DNA of 64,000 bases from Thermogemmatispora onikobensis (GTDB taxonomy: Bacteria; Chloroflexota; Ktedonobacteria; Ktedonobacterales; Ktedonobacteraceae): the NCBI RefSeq assembly GCF_001748285.1, contig NZ_BDGT01000001.1, forward strand, positions 202,809-266,808, written 5' to 3'. Below are positions 34,228 to 41,659 of this stretch, piece by piece. The position numbers were made by a program, and so were the translations under genes. Each line of letters begins with the position of its first letter. The first letter of the stretch is position 1. The notes beneath the pieces were generated by a model. It was not told where the DNA came from, made no database searches, and worked only from the letters and a program-made list of their open reading frames with translations.

Positions 34228-35412
34228 TTATTTCAGCGCCAGCATGCGGTCAAGGGCCACCCGGGCCCAATGGGCCACCTCGGGGTCTACCTTCACCTGG
34301 TTGATCACCTGGCCGTCGACGAGGGCCTCCAGGACCCAGGCCAGGTACGCCGGATGGATACGGTACATGGTCGAGCAAGGGCAGACGATCGGGTCGAGGC
34401 AGAAGATCAGCTTGTCGGGATGCTCCTGGGCCAGGCGATGAACCAGGTTGATCTCGGTTCCCACCGCCCACTTGCTGCCCGTCGGCGCCCGCTCGATCTG
34501 CTGAATGATGTACTCGGTCGAGCCGTAGAGATCGGCAGCCTCGACCACTTCACGCCGGCACTCGGGATGGACGATGACCGTGATGTCGGGGTGCTCGGCG
34601 CGTGCCTTGGCAATCTGCTGCACGGTGAAGCGCATATGGGTCGAACAATAGCCTTTCCACAGGATAAGGCGTGCGCGTTGCAGCCGCTCCTCATCGTCGA
34701 GGGTCTCCTGGGGATTCTTGGGATTCCAGACGACCATCTCCTCCTCGGCGATACCGTAGGCGTGGCCAGTATTGCGCCCGAGATGCTCATCCGGGAAGAA
34801 GAGGAGTCGTCGCCCCCGACTGAAGGCCCATTCCATCACCTTGAAAGCATTGCTGGAGGTGCAAACGATACCACCGTGCTGGCCACAGAAGGCTTTGAGA
34901 CTGGCCGCCGAGTTGATGTAGGTGATCGGCACGAGGCTGGCCTCTTCTCCCAGGGCCTCGTTGAGCGTCTCCCAACATTCTTCGACCTCAGCGATGCTGG
35001 CCATATCGGCCATTGAGCAGCCGGCGGTCGGATTAGGCAGGATGACTTGCTGATGAGGGGCGCTCAGAATGTCGGCACTCTCGGCCATGAAGTGCACGCC
35101 GCAGAAGACGATGTAGTCGGCTTCGGGCCGCGCCGCCGCCTGCTGAGCGAGCTTGAAGGAGTCACCGCGCAGGTCGGCGTATTTGATGATCTCGTCGCGC
35201 TGGTAGTGGTGCCCCAGGATCAGCAGGCGCTGGCCAAGAGCCGCTTTGGCCTGACTGATGCGCCGATCAAGCTCGGCTCCATCCATCTCAGCATAGCGAC
35301 GCGGGATGTGGTCGGCGCGCCCTCCGTGCGCATACTGGTCGCGCGTGGCAGGATGCAGCAAGGGTAGAATGCGACTCTCCTGGCTGGCTTCACAGGCTGT
35401 TTGCAGAGCCAT
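34228..35412 (-). CDS. nadA: quinolinate synthase
   Basis: 394 residues. NadA condenses iminoaspartate with dihydroxyacetone phosphate to quinolinate using a 4Fe-4S cluster. Conserved blocks include LGHHYQRDEIIKYADLRGDSF, the first cluster cysteine in FCGVHFMAES, the second in GGIVCTSSNAF and the third in DPIVCPCSTMYRI. The length fits the longer NadA subfamily. AGGAGGAGCG precedes ATG 35412. It is the last gene of nadB-nadC-nadA, 65 bp after nadC. All catalytic features seem intact. Confidence 0.96.
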   Translation of the reverse strand: MALQTACEASQESRILPLLHPATRDQYAHGGRADHIPRRYAEMDGAELDRRISQAKAALGQRLLILGHHYQRDEIIKYADLRGDSFKLAQQAAARPEADYIVFCGVHFMAESADILSAPHQQVILPNPTAGCSMADMASIAEVEECWETLNEALGEEASLVPITYINSAASLKAFCGQHGGIVCTSSNAFKVMEWAFSRGRRLLFFPDEHLGRNTGHAYGIAEEEMVVWNPKNPQETLDDEERLQRARLILWKGYCSTHMRFTVQQIAKARAEHPDITVIVHPECRREVVEAADLYGSTEYIIQQIERAPTGSKWAVGTEINLVHRLAQEHPDKLIFCLDPIVCPCSTMYRIHPAYLAWVLEALVDGQVINQVKVDPEVAHWARVALDRMLALK

Positions 35413-35477
35413 GAGACTTCGCTCCTCCTTTCTTGTTTTGGCTTCGCGGGCTGCAATAACGCTCCCGCCGGTAAGCG

Positions 35478-36323
35478 CTAGGCGAGAAACTCCAGGGCAA
35501 CGTCCAGACTGGGAGCCGAGTGTGTCAGCGCCCCCAGGGAGATGAAGTCGACCCCCGTGGCCGCCACAGCCGCCAGGCGCTCTGGATCTGGGCCGATACC
35601 ACCCGAGGCTTCCAGGAGGATGCCGGGCGCCTTGGTCCGCACGAGGGCGACGGCCTGACGCAACTGCTCCAGGCCCATGTTGTCGAGCAGGATGACATCA
35701 GCCCCAGCCTGGACAGCGGCCCGCACCTCCTCAAGGGTCTCGCACTCGACTTCGATTTTGAGGAGATGGGGGACCTGGCGACGCACCGCGTCGATGGCGG
35801 CGGCCAGACCACCAGCGGCCTTGATATGGTTGTCTTTGATGAGAATGCCGTCACTGAGACCGAAGCGGTGGTTGTAGCCCCCTCCCAGACGCACGGCCTC
35901 CTTTTCGAGGGACCGCAGACCAGGGGTGGTTTTGCGCGTGTCAAGAATGCGCACGCTGGTGCCAGCTACCGCCTGGACACAGCGCGCAGTCAGGGTGGCA
36001 ATGCCGGAGAGGTGGCCGAGGAAGTTGAGGGCCACGCGCTCGGCACTCAGGAGGGCGCGCGCCGGCCCGCGAAGATCCGCTAACGGCTGACCGGCGGCGA
36101 CGGCCTCCCCGTCTTTGACGTGCGCCTCTCCCTGGACACGCTCGTCGAGCAGGCGAAAGGCGGCCAGGGCAAGAGCAAGGCCGGCAATGACGCCCTCGCG
36201 CCGCGCCAGCAGGACAGCCCGAGCCTGGGCTTCGGCGGGCACTGTACACAGCGTGGTGAGATCGCGATAGGCTCCGTCTTCGATCAGGGCCTGTCTGAGC
36301 AGGTCAAGCGGGAGTTCAGACAT
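35478..36323 (-). CDS. nadC: nicotinate-nucleotide diphosphorylase (carboxylating)
   Basis: 281 residues from ATG 36323, which has AAGGAAG upstream and overlaps the 3' end of nadB by 8 bp. It converts quinolinate and PRPP to nicotinate mononucleotide. Conserved motifs are NFLGHLSGIATLT, LDTRKTTPGLRSLEKEAVRLGGG, HRFGLSDGILIKDNH and EVECETLEEVRAAVQAGADVILLDNM, plus LEASGGI near the C-terminus. An upstream frame would add about 59 residues that do not resemble the family. Overlap with nadB indicates translational coupling. Confidence 0.96.
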   Translation of the reverse strand: MSELPLDLLRQALIEDGAYRDLTTLCTVPAEAQARAVLLARREGVIAGLALALAAFRLLDERVQGEAHVKDGEAVAAGQPLADLRGPARALLSAERVALNFLGHLSGIATLTARCVQAVAGTSVRILDTRKTTPGLRSLEKEAVRLGGGYNHRFGLSDGILIKDNHIKAAGGLAAAIDAVRRQVPHLLKIEVECETLEEVRAAVQAGADVILLDNMGLEQLRQAVALVRTKAPGILLEASGGIGPDPERLAAVAATGVDFISLGALTHSAPSLDVALEFLA

Positions 36324-38031
36324 ACGGTCTTCCTTTGTGCTGAAGAGCAAGACTGCTCGTGGCCTCGGCGCCCGGAAGAGCGGGACGCAGGACCAGGCTG
36401 ACGCCAGCCAGGGCTGGATCAGGCTGAGGATAGTCCCTACGCCAGTGGCTGCCTCGACTTTCGCGCCGCGCCAGGGCAGCCTGCACGACGAGAGCAGCAC
36501 TATCGAGCATGTTGGCGGTCTCTAGCCAGATGCACCCAACTGCCTCGTGAGGTGCACGTGGCCGGGCCGCCTCAGCGAAGCGGGCGCGCAGCTGTAGCAA
36601 CTGGCTCCAGGCGGTGCGCAGTCCCTCCTCGTCGCGGCAGAGCGAGACGAAGCGCCACATCAGCTCTCGCAGCTCCTGCTGAAGCGCGCGCGCCAGCTCC
36701 TCTGGTCCGACCCAGTCCGGCGGCAGCGGCCACTGGCGGGCCTGCTCCTGGGCGGCAACAAGCGAGAGCCTTAGCTCGCGCTGCCGCCGTCCGGCAGCAT
36801 GGGGTGCCTGCTCAGAACGCGCTCCATGCAAGGCTGCAGCAAGGCGGCGCCCAAAGACCAGTCCTTCAAGCAAGGAGTTGCTGGCGAGGCGATTGGCGCC
36901 GTGCACGCCAGTACAGGCGACTTCGCCAACGGCATAGAGATGGGGCAGACTGCTACGCCCCTGCAGATCGACCTGTATCCCGCCCATGCAGTAATGAGCT
37001 GCCGGCGCAACAGGCAGCAGGTCGTGGGCCAGATCGAGGCCGTAACGACGGCAGAGGGCCGCGATGGTTGGAAAGCGGGCATACATCCGCTCATCAGGAA
37101 GATGGGTCAGGTCGAGGTATTGGCAATCCACCCCTTCAGCCTGCATCTCGCTGAGGATGGCACGCGCCACCACGTCGCGCGGGGCCAGCTCGGCCAGGGG
37201 ATGATAGCGCAGCATGAAGCGCTCGCCGGCATGGTTGCGCAGATAGGCCCCTTCGCCGCGGACGGCCTCCGAGATGAGATGGCTGGCCCCATTGACCTTG
37301 AGTACCGTCGGGTGGAACTGGACAAATTCAAGGTCGGCCAGAGCAGCCCCGGCGCGCCAGGCCAGGGCCAGACCGTCAGCAGTAGCGCCGGCAGGGTTGG
37401 AGGTGTATGCCCAAAGGCTGCCCGTACCGCCACAGGCCAGCACTGTCTCACGCGCCTCGATGACAAAGGGCTGCCCGCGCTCATCAAGAGCCTGCAGACC
37501 ATAGCAGCCAGCCTCGCCAACGAGGAGGGAGCAGACAGGAGTGTCGGCGTAGATGGAGATGTGGGAACGGGCCTTGAGGGCGGCCAGAAGGGCGCGCTCG
37601 ATTTCGGCCCCCGTGGCGTCGCCACCCGCGTGGAGAATGCGCCGCCGGCCATGAGCCGCTTCCTGACCCAGGAGCAGACCTTCGGCAGTCGTGGCCTCAA
37701 CGCTCTCGCCAGGGGCCGCCCGGTCAAAATGGACACCCAGCTCGATCAGCCAGCGCACGGCTGCCGGCGCTTCTTCGACGAGGATGCGTACGGCTTCCGT
37801 GTCGCAGAGGCCAGCCCCCGCCGCCAGGGTGTCCCCGTAATGAAGTGCGGGACTGTCGTCCGGCCCCAATGCCGCCGCCAGCCCTCCCTGCGCGTAGCGC
37901 GTGTTGCTCTCCCCCAGCCGCCCTTTGGTCAGAAGGGCTACGCGCCAGTCAGGCGGCAGGCTGAGAGCGACGGTCAGGCCGGCGATGCCAGCGCCCACAA
38001 TGGCTACGTCAAATCTCTGGCAGCTCGCCAT
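36316..38031 (-). CDS. nadB: L-aspartate oxidase
   Basis: 571 residues from ATG 38031, with GAAGGGA upstream; an earlier frame start at 38094 would run through the operator region. NadB oxidises aspartate to iminoaspartate with FAD, the first step of de novo NAD synthesis. Conserved blocks include the FAD motif VAIVGAGIAGLTVAL, LLTKGRLGESNTRYAQGGLA, the histidine-containing HAGGDATGAEI, FVQFHPTVLK, SEAVRGEGAYLRN and MGGIQVDLQGRSSLPHLYAVGE. It is the first gene of the nad operon, directly behind two operator-like palindromes. Confidence 0.96.
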   Translation of the reverse strand: MASCQRFDVAIVGAGIAGLTVALSLPPDWRVALLTKGRLGESNTRYAQGGLAAALGPDDSPALHYGDTLAAGAGLCDTEAVRILVEEAPAAVRWLIELGVHFDRAAPGESVEATTAEGLLLGQEAAHGRRRILHAGGDATGAEIERALLAALKARSHISIYADTPVCSLLVGEAGCYGLQALDERGQPFVIEARETVLACGGTGSLWAYTSNPAGATADGLALAWRAGAALADLEFVQFHPTVLKVNGASHLISEAVRGEGAYLRNHAGERFMLRYHPLAELAPRDVVARAILSEMQAEGVDCQYLDLTHLPDERMYARFPTIAALCRRYGLDLAHDLLPVAPAAHYCMGGIQVDLQGRSSLPHLYAVGEVACTGVHGANRLASNSLLEGLVFGRRLAAALHGARSEQAPHAAGRRQRELRLSLVAAQEQARQWPLPPDWVGPEELARALQQELRELMWRFVSLCRDEEGLRTAWSQLLQLRARFAEAARPRAPHEAVGCIWLETANMLDSAALVVQAALARRESRGSHWRRDYPQPDPALAGVSLVLRPALPGAEATSSLALQHKGRPYV

Positions 38032-38065
38032 GTTGGTCCCTTCTTGTCTCGGTCCATAGCCATTA

Positions 38066-38082
38066 AGTGTAAAATTTACACT
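38066..38082. promoter_or_regulatory. operator-like palindrome 1 upstream of nadB
   Basis: Perfect 17-nt palindrome AGTGTAAAATTTACACT with 8-bp arms, 35 bp upstream of the nadB start. GTGTA/TACAC half-sites recall operators of NAD-metabolism repressors such as NrtR; that link is from memory and not verified. Confidence 0.6.
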
Positions 38083-38104
38083 AACTGGCCTCAAAAAAGA
38101 AAAA

Positions 38105-38121
38105 GGTGTATCAAGTACACC
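38105..38121. promoter_or_regulatory. operator-like palindrome 2 upstream of nadB
   Basis: 17-nt inverted repeat GGTGTATCAAGTACACC with 6-bp arms GGTGTA/TACACC, centred 39 bp from palindrome 1 (close to four helical turns). Probably a second site for the same dimeric repressor, perhaps bound cooperatively. Confidence 0.55.
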
Positions 38122-38164
38122 AATCGTATTGCTAACAAGTATACCAGCGATCTGTCAGGAAAAC

Positions 38165-38227
38165 AAGGGGCCGGGGAAGCGCTGCCCGGAGAGCACGAGC
38201 GCGCTTGCTGTCCAGGCCCAGCCCCTT
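38165..38227 (-). terminator. inverted repeat downstream of yjbQ
   Basis: On the minus strand, AAGGGGC and GCCCCTT (arms at 38221-38227 and 38165-38171) enclose about 49 nt and are followed by a GTTTT run. A plausible terminator separating yjbQ from the nad operon. Confidence 0.35.
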
Positions 38228-38259
38228 AGCGCCTGCGCAAGTGAGTTTGTGTGGTCAAG

Positions 38260-38673
38260 TTATTCGCCGATCACTTTCACAATGACGCGCTTATCGCGCT
38301 GGCCGTCGAACTCAACGTAAAAGAGGCGCTGCCAGGGACCGGCGTCGAAGCGCCCGCGCGTGATAGGAATAACGACCTGCAGATGCATCAAGAGGTTCTT
38401 GAGGTGAGCATCGCCGTTATCCTCGCCGGTGCGATGGTGGTGATAGTCGGGCCGCTCGGGGGCCACCTGCTCGGCCCACTCCATGATGTCGCGCCAGAGG
38501 CCAGACTCCTCATCCTGGATAATGACGCTGGCCGTCAGATGCATCGAAGAGACCAGGGCCAGGCCCTCCTGGATGCCGCTCTCACGAATAATGCGCTCGA
38601 CCTGATCAGTGATAGGAATGATCTCCTTGCGTTTCCTGGTATGAAAGGTGAGATAGGCCGTATGAGATTTCAC
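38260..38673 (-). CDS. yjbQ: YjbQ / UPF0047-family protein
   Basis: 137 residues from GTG 38673, which has AGGAGG five bases upstream. The family signature is complete: [17 protein letters not shown], the histidine cluster [40 protein letters not shown] and a terminal [10 protein letters not shown]. Members have been linked to thiamin-phosphate synthase side activity, but the physiological role is unclear. It lies 229 bp upstream of nadB on the same strand, separated by a likely terminator and the nad operators, so it is probably not in that operon. It diverges from the GH18-like gene. Confidence 0.9.
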   Translation of the reverse strand: MKSHTAYLTFHTRKRKEIIPITDQVERIIRESGIQEGLALVSSMHLTASVIIQDEESGLWRDIMEWAEQVAPERPDYHHHRTGEDNGDAHLKNLLMHLQVVIPITRGRFDAGPWQRLFYVEFDGQRDKRVIVKVIGE

Positions 38674-38881
38674 AGTAACCTCCTGCGATAGGATCTTTTC
38701 GGGACCCGCCATCTGGCCCGTGGGACCAGATAGAGAGCGTTTCCCTTCAAGGATAGTGCCGGCTCCGGCGCTGGACAATTCAGGCGTTCGGGCCAGGCTC
38801 TTCCTTTTGGGGTCTGAAATATGGTACGCTCTGAAACAAAGTGGTTCAGCTCTTCAGCAGTGGCAACAGCGAGGACATTCC

Positions 38882-40141
38882 ATGCAGCAGAGCAGACGCG
38901 GCGTGCTGACCGGTCTCTTGCTCATCGCCCTGGCCATTGTGCTGGCCCTCTTGATGGGCGTGGCGCGTGCACACGCTCCCCTTGGCTTTCTGTGGTCTGG
39001 CAACAATGTGTCACTCCAACAACAGGGACAGGGAACGCCCCAGACGCCCCACTTGCTCAATGGCAGGCTGGCCTCTCTTGGCTGGATCGTTGGGCGCGAC
39101 TGCCAGCGCGGTATCCAGGCCTATCTGCAGACTGCCGACATCAACCCTGATGCTGCGCTGGTTGGCAGCGGCTGGGTCAATCCCTTGACAGGGCAGCTGA
39201 TGGACGGCGAGAGCAACAACTGCCAGTCAGGCACGCTCAGCATGGAGAACGTGGTCCGCCTGATCCACAGCAAGGGAGGCAAAGCCTACCTGACGGTCAC
39301 AATGGAGACCGACGCCAACGGCTGGACGGCCCAGCAGCAGTCGGACTATATCAAGGCGGCCACCCAGAAGCCGGCCTATATTCAGGCAATCGTCAACGTC
39401 GTTCAGCAGGGCGGCTACGACGGGGTCATTATGGACCTGGAGGGAGCGGACCGCACCTATCCCCAGATCCAGCAGCTCTTCGCCGACTACAACCGCCTGG
39501 TCTGGAAGGCCATGCAGGCCCTCAATAAGCCCTACGGCATCGCCCTCATCCACAAGGTGGCCGACCAGGACGACTACTATAATCTGAACGGCTTTGAAAA
39601 CTGGTCGCTGCTCGGACACTGCGCCGATTTTATGGTCATCATGTCGTTGGACCAGTCCTATTTCACGCCGGGGCCGACCGTGAGCGTGCCCTGGCTCAAG
39701 CAGATTCTGGCCTACGCCCTCAAGACCATGCCCCAGATGCTGCCGCACCTGGTCTGGGAGTTTCCCCTCTACGGAGCACGCTGGCATCAGGCCGCCGACG
39801 GGCACTGGATCTTTGATGGCGGAATCAACTACGCCGACGCGGTGGCCCTGGTCAAGAGCATTCCCACCAACGAGGTCGACCAGGAGGCCAGCAATCTGAA
39901 CGACCCCTACGCCGCCCACCTGGTCTACACGGACAGCAGCGGGACCAGGCACGCCGTCTGGTACCATACCGCCGAGAACTTGCTGCGCATCATCCGTGAA
40001 TTTCGCGACCTGCTGAAGCAGACGCCGCAGTTCAGCAAGGCTCAGGCTCTTTTGCAAATCGCTGTCTGGTACCGGGCCACCTGGGAGCCGGGCACGCTCT
40101 GGCGCGCGCTGCTGCCGATCCTCCCCAATGCCACAGCCTAG
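38882..40141 (+). CDS. exported GH18-like glycoside hydrolase
   Basis: 419 residues from ATG 38882, with GAGGAC upstream. The N-terminus has a basic start followed by a hydrophobic segment (LLLIALAIVLALLMGVARA), a signal peptide or membrane anchor. The remainder fits a GH18/YaaH-like TIM barrel: a strand-4 motif GYDGVIMDLEGAD corresponds to the catalytic DxxDxDxE, here with the aspartate and glutamate in DLEG. It may act on peptidoglycan or a chitin-like polymer at the cell surface, or be a non-catalytic GH18 homologue. It diverges from yjbQ and converges with the TetR gene. Confidence 0.75.
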   Translation: MQQSRRGVLTGLLLIALAIVLALLMGVARAHAPLGFLWSGNNVSLQQQGQGTPQTPHLLNGRLASLGWIVGRDCQRGIQAYLQTADINPDAALVGSGWVNPLTGQLMDGESNNCQSGTLSMENVVRLIHSKGGKAYLTVTMETDANGWTAQQQSDYIKAATQKPAYIQAIVNVVQQGGYDGVIMDLEGADRTYPQIQQLFADYNRLVWKAMQALNKPYGIALIHKVADQDDYYNLNGFENWSLLGHCADFMVIMSLDQSYFTPGPTVSVPWLKQILAYALKTMPQMLPHLVWEFPLYGARWHQAADGHWIFDGGINYADAVALVKSIPTNEVDQEASNLNDPYAAHLVYTDSSGTRHAVWYHTAENLLRIIREFRDLLKQTPQFSKAQALLQIAVWYRATWEPGTLWRALLPILPNATA

Positions 40142-40251
40142 ACCTGGCGCCCCGTCCGTCACTGGACAGTAGAGCCCTGGCCCCCTGGCCCGGGCATACT
40201 TTCCGCCCCTGGCCGTCTGCGGCAGACAGCAGGAGGCCAGGCTGGCCAGCC

Positions 40252-40896
40252 TCACTCTTCCAGTCCAGGAACCAGACGACGCGTGCCCTCCACAAGGATA
40301 CGCAGCACCAGCTCACTCATCTCCCCTGCCGTCAGTTTCCCCTCTTCACGCTTGCTCCACTGGGCGGCACAGCCAAAGATGGCCCAGCTCATGACCTCTG
40401 CCAACGTCTCCAGAGGCACCGGGCGCGACGACCATCGATGAGCTGAGCTACTCGCTGGAGCTTGCCACAGCCACTGAAGCAAGATGCGCGCCAGCTCTTG
40501 CTGGACCGCCCGCTCCATCAAGGGATCAAACTGCCCTCCCGCCGGTGAGCAGTACTCATGCAACCCGCCAAGGAATTCAAAGACAGCACTGATGAGCAGG
40601 CGCAGACTCTCCAGCTGCCAGCTACCCCAGGCTGGCAGCTTGCTGGTAACAGCCTCCAGAAAGCGTTCGCGGATCACCGCATCAGCCAGGGCATATTTAT
40701 CGCTAAAATGGGCGTAGAACGTAGTACGATTAACAGTTGCCTTCTCAGCTATATCCTGAATACTGATATCGGAGAAGCTCTTCTCTTGCAAGAGTTCTAG
40801 AAACGCCTGCTGCAGCAGCCGCCGGGTACGGCGGACGCGCGGATCAACGTGTCCACCTGCTGATTCTCCCAAAGGCTGCCCTTCCGCTGTACTCAT
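40252..40896 (-). CDS. TetR-family transcriptional repressor
   Basis: 214 residues. The N-terminal helix-turn-helix domain (about residues 20-70) reads RRTRRLLQQAFLELLQEKSF, SIQDIAEKATVNRTTFYAHFSDKYAL, the TetR pattern. The C-terminal ligand-binding part is helical with an uncommon cluster of tryptophans. It diverges from the DoxX gene, and two matching 18-bp palindromes lie between them, so it probably represses both itself and doxX and is released by a small ligand. The ligand is unknown. Confidence 0.9.
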   Translation of the reverse strand: MSTAEGQPLGESAGGHVDPRVRRTRRLLQQAFLELLQEKSFSDISIQDIAEKATVNRTTFYAHFSDKYALADAVIRERFLEAVTSKLPAWGSWQLESLRLLISAVFEFLGGLHEYCSPAGGQFDPLMERAVQQELARILLQWLWQAPASSSAHRWSSRPVPLETLAEVMSWAIFGCAAQWSKREEGKLTAGEMSELVLRILVEGTRRLVPGLEE

Positions 40897-40999
40897 AACT
40901 GTTCCTCACAGCCTCCTGTGTAGACTAACTCGACGCTCGGCGCCCAACGGCCTGCTCCAAGTCGTTGCGATCACGACTTTGCCAACAGAGGGCAGCCCC

Positions 41000-41017
41000 C
41001 TGTTGCCTAGACAACAG
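41000..41017. promoter_or_regulatory. TetR operator 1
   Basis: CTGTTGCCTAGACAACAG, an 18-nt palindrome with 6-bp arms. It matches operator 2 in 14 of 18 positions under the consensus CTRTTGCYTAGRCAAYAG and lies 104 bp before the TetR start. Confidence 0.6.
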
Positions 41018-41076
41018 AGAGGCTGGATTGTCTCTTGCCCAGCAGTTCCAGGGCACAGTAGTATGATAAGCAACAA

Positions 41077-41094
41077 CTATTGCTTAGGCAATAG
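41077..41094. promoter_or_regulatory. TetR operator 2
   Basis: CTATTGCTTAGGCAATAG, an 18-nt palindrome with 7-bp arms, 47 bp before the DoxX ATG. A possible -10 (TATGAT, 41062-41067) precedes it, placing the site over the transcription start. Confidence 0.65.
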
Positions 41095-41140
41095 CCGATG
41101 CTTTCAGGATAGCTGTTGTTTAAGAAAAGGAGGGAGAACA

Positions 41141-41515
41141 ATGAGCAACTGGTTTCTCTGGATCGTGCAGAGTCTGCTAGCCCTCGCCTTTCTGACAGCA
41201 GGAATCATGAAGAGTGTTCGCCCATTAGAGCAGCTCAAGCAGAGCATGGCCTGGGTAGGCAGGGTGCCCCCAATGCTGGTGCGCTTTATCGGTATCTGCG
41301 AGCTTCTAGGAGCTATAGGGCTTGTCCTCCCCCTGGCTACCGGCATTCTCCCCGGGCTGACGGTGGCCGCTGCCAGTGGTCTGGCCCTCATCATGATCTT
41401 TGCTGCCATTTTCCACGCCAGGCAAGGCGAATATCGCGAGATTGGCCTCAACTTGATCTTGCTTCTGCTGGCGCTAGTTGTCGCTCTCGGGCGACTGCCA
41501 AGCGCCCATTTCTAA
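41141..41515 (+). CDS. DoxX-family membrane protein
   Basis: 124 residues from ATG 41141, preceded by AAAGGAGG. Four transmembrane helices are visible, starting with FLWIVQSLLALAFLTAGIMKSV and including the conserved GICELLGAIGLVLP. DoxX proteins are small membrane proteins linked to redox or thiosulfate metabolism, but most have no proven function. It is the likely target of the divergent TetR repressor. A hairpin with 11-bp arms follows. Confidence 0.88.
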   Translation: MSNWFLWIVQSLLALAFLTAGIMKSVRPLEQLKQSMAWVGRVPPMLVRFIGICELLGAIGLVLPLATGILPGLTVAAASGLALIMIFAAIFHARQGEYREIGLNLILLLLALVVALGRLPSAHF

Positions 41516-41556
41516 AAACGCTGCCGGTCCTCTTTGTGGGGATACTGTAATTAGCA

Positions 41557-41595
41557 GAAGGAGCCTCCTCAACTCAAGAGCGATGAGGCTCCTTC
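41557..41595. terminator. hairpin between convergent doxX-like and GH35 genes
   Basis: Perfect 11-bp arms GAAGGAGCCTC (41557-41567) and GAGGCTCCTTC (41585-41595) with a 17-nt loop. No T-run follows on either side, but the position between convergent genes supports a bidirectional terminator. Confidence 0.5.
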
Positions 41596-41659
41596 CAGGC
41601 AAGGAAGCAATGCCAGGCGGTCGGGCAGAGGGAAGAAACCGGAGCTGGGCCACAGCAGC

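Noticed and set aside
36799..38229. Rightward open frame of about 476 codons over nadB
   Set aside because: NadB is unambiguous on the other strand; the antisense frame matches no family.
38040..38260. Riboswitch upstream of nadB
   Set aside because: The palindromes lie as protein-binding DNA sites; no conserved aptamer-like fold could be recognised by eye.
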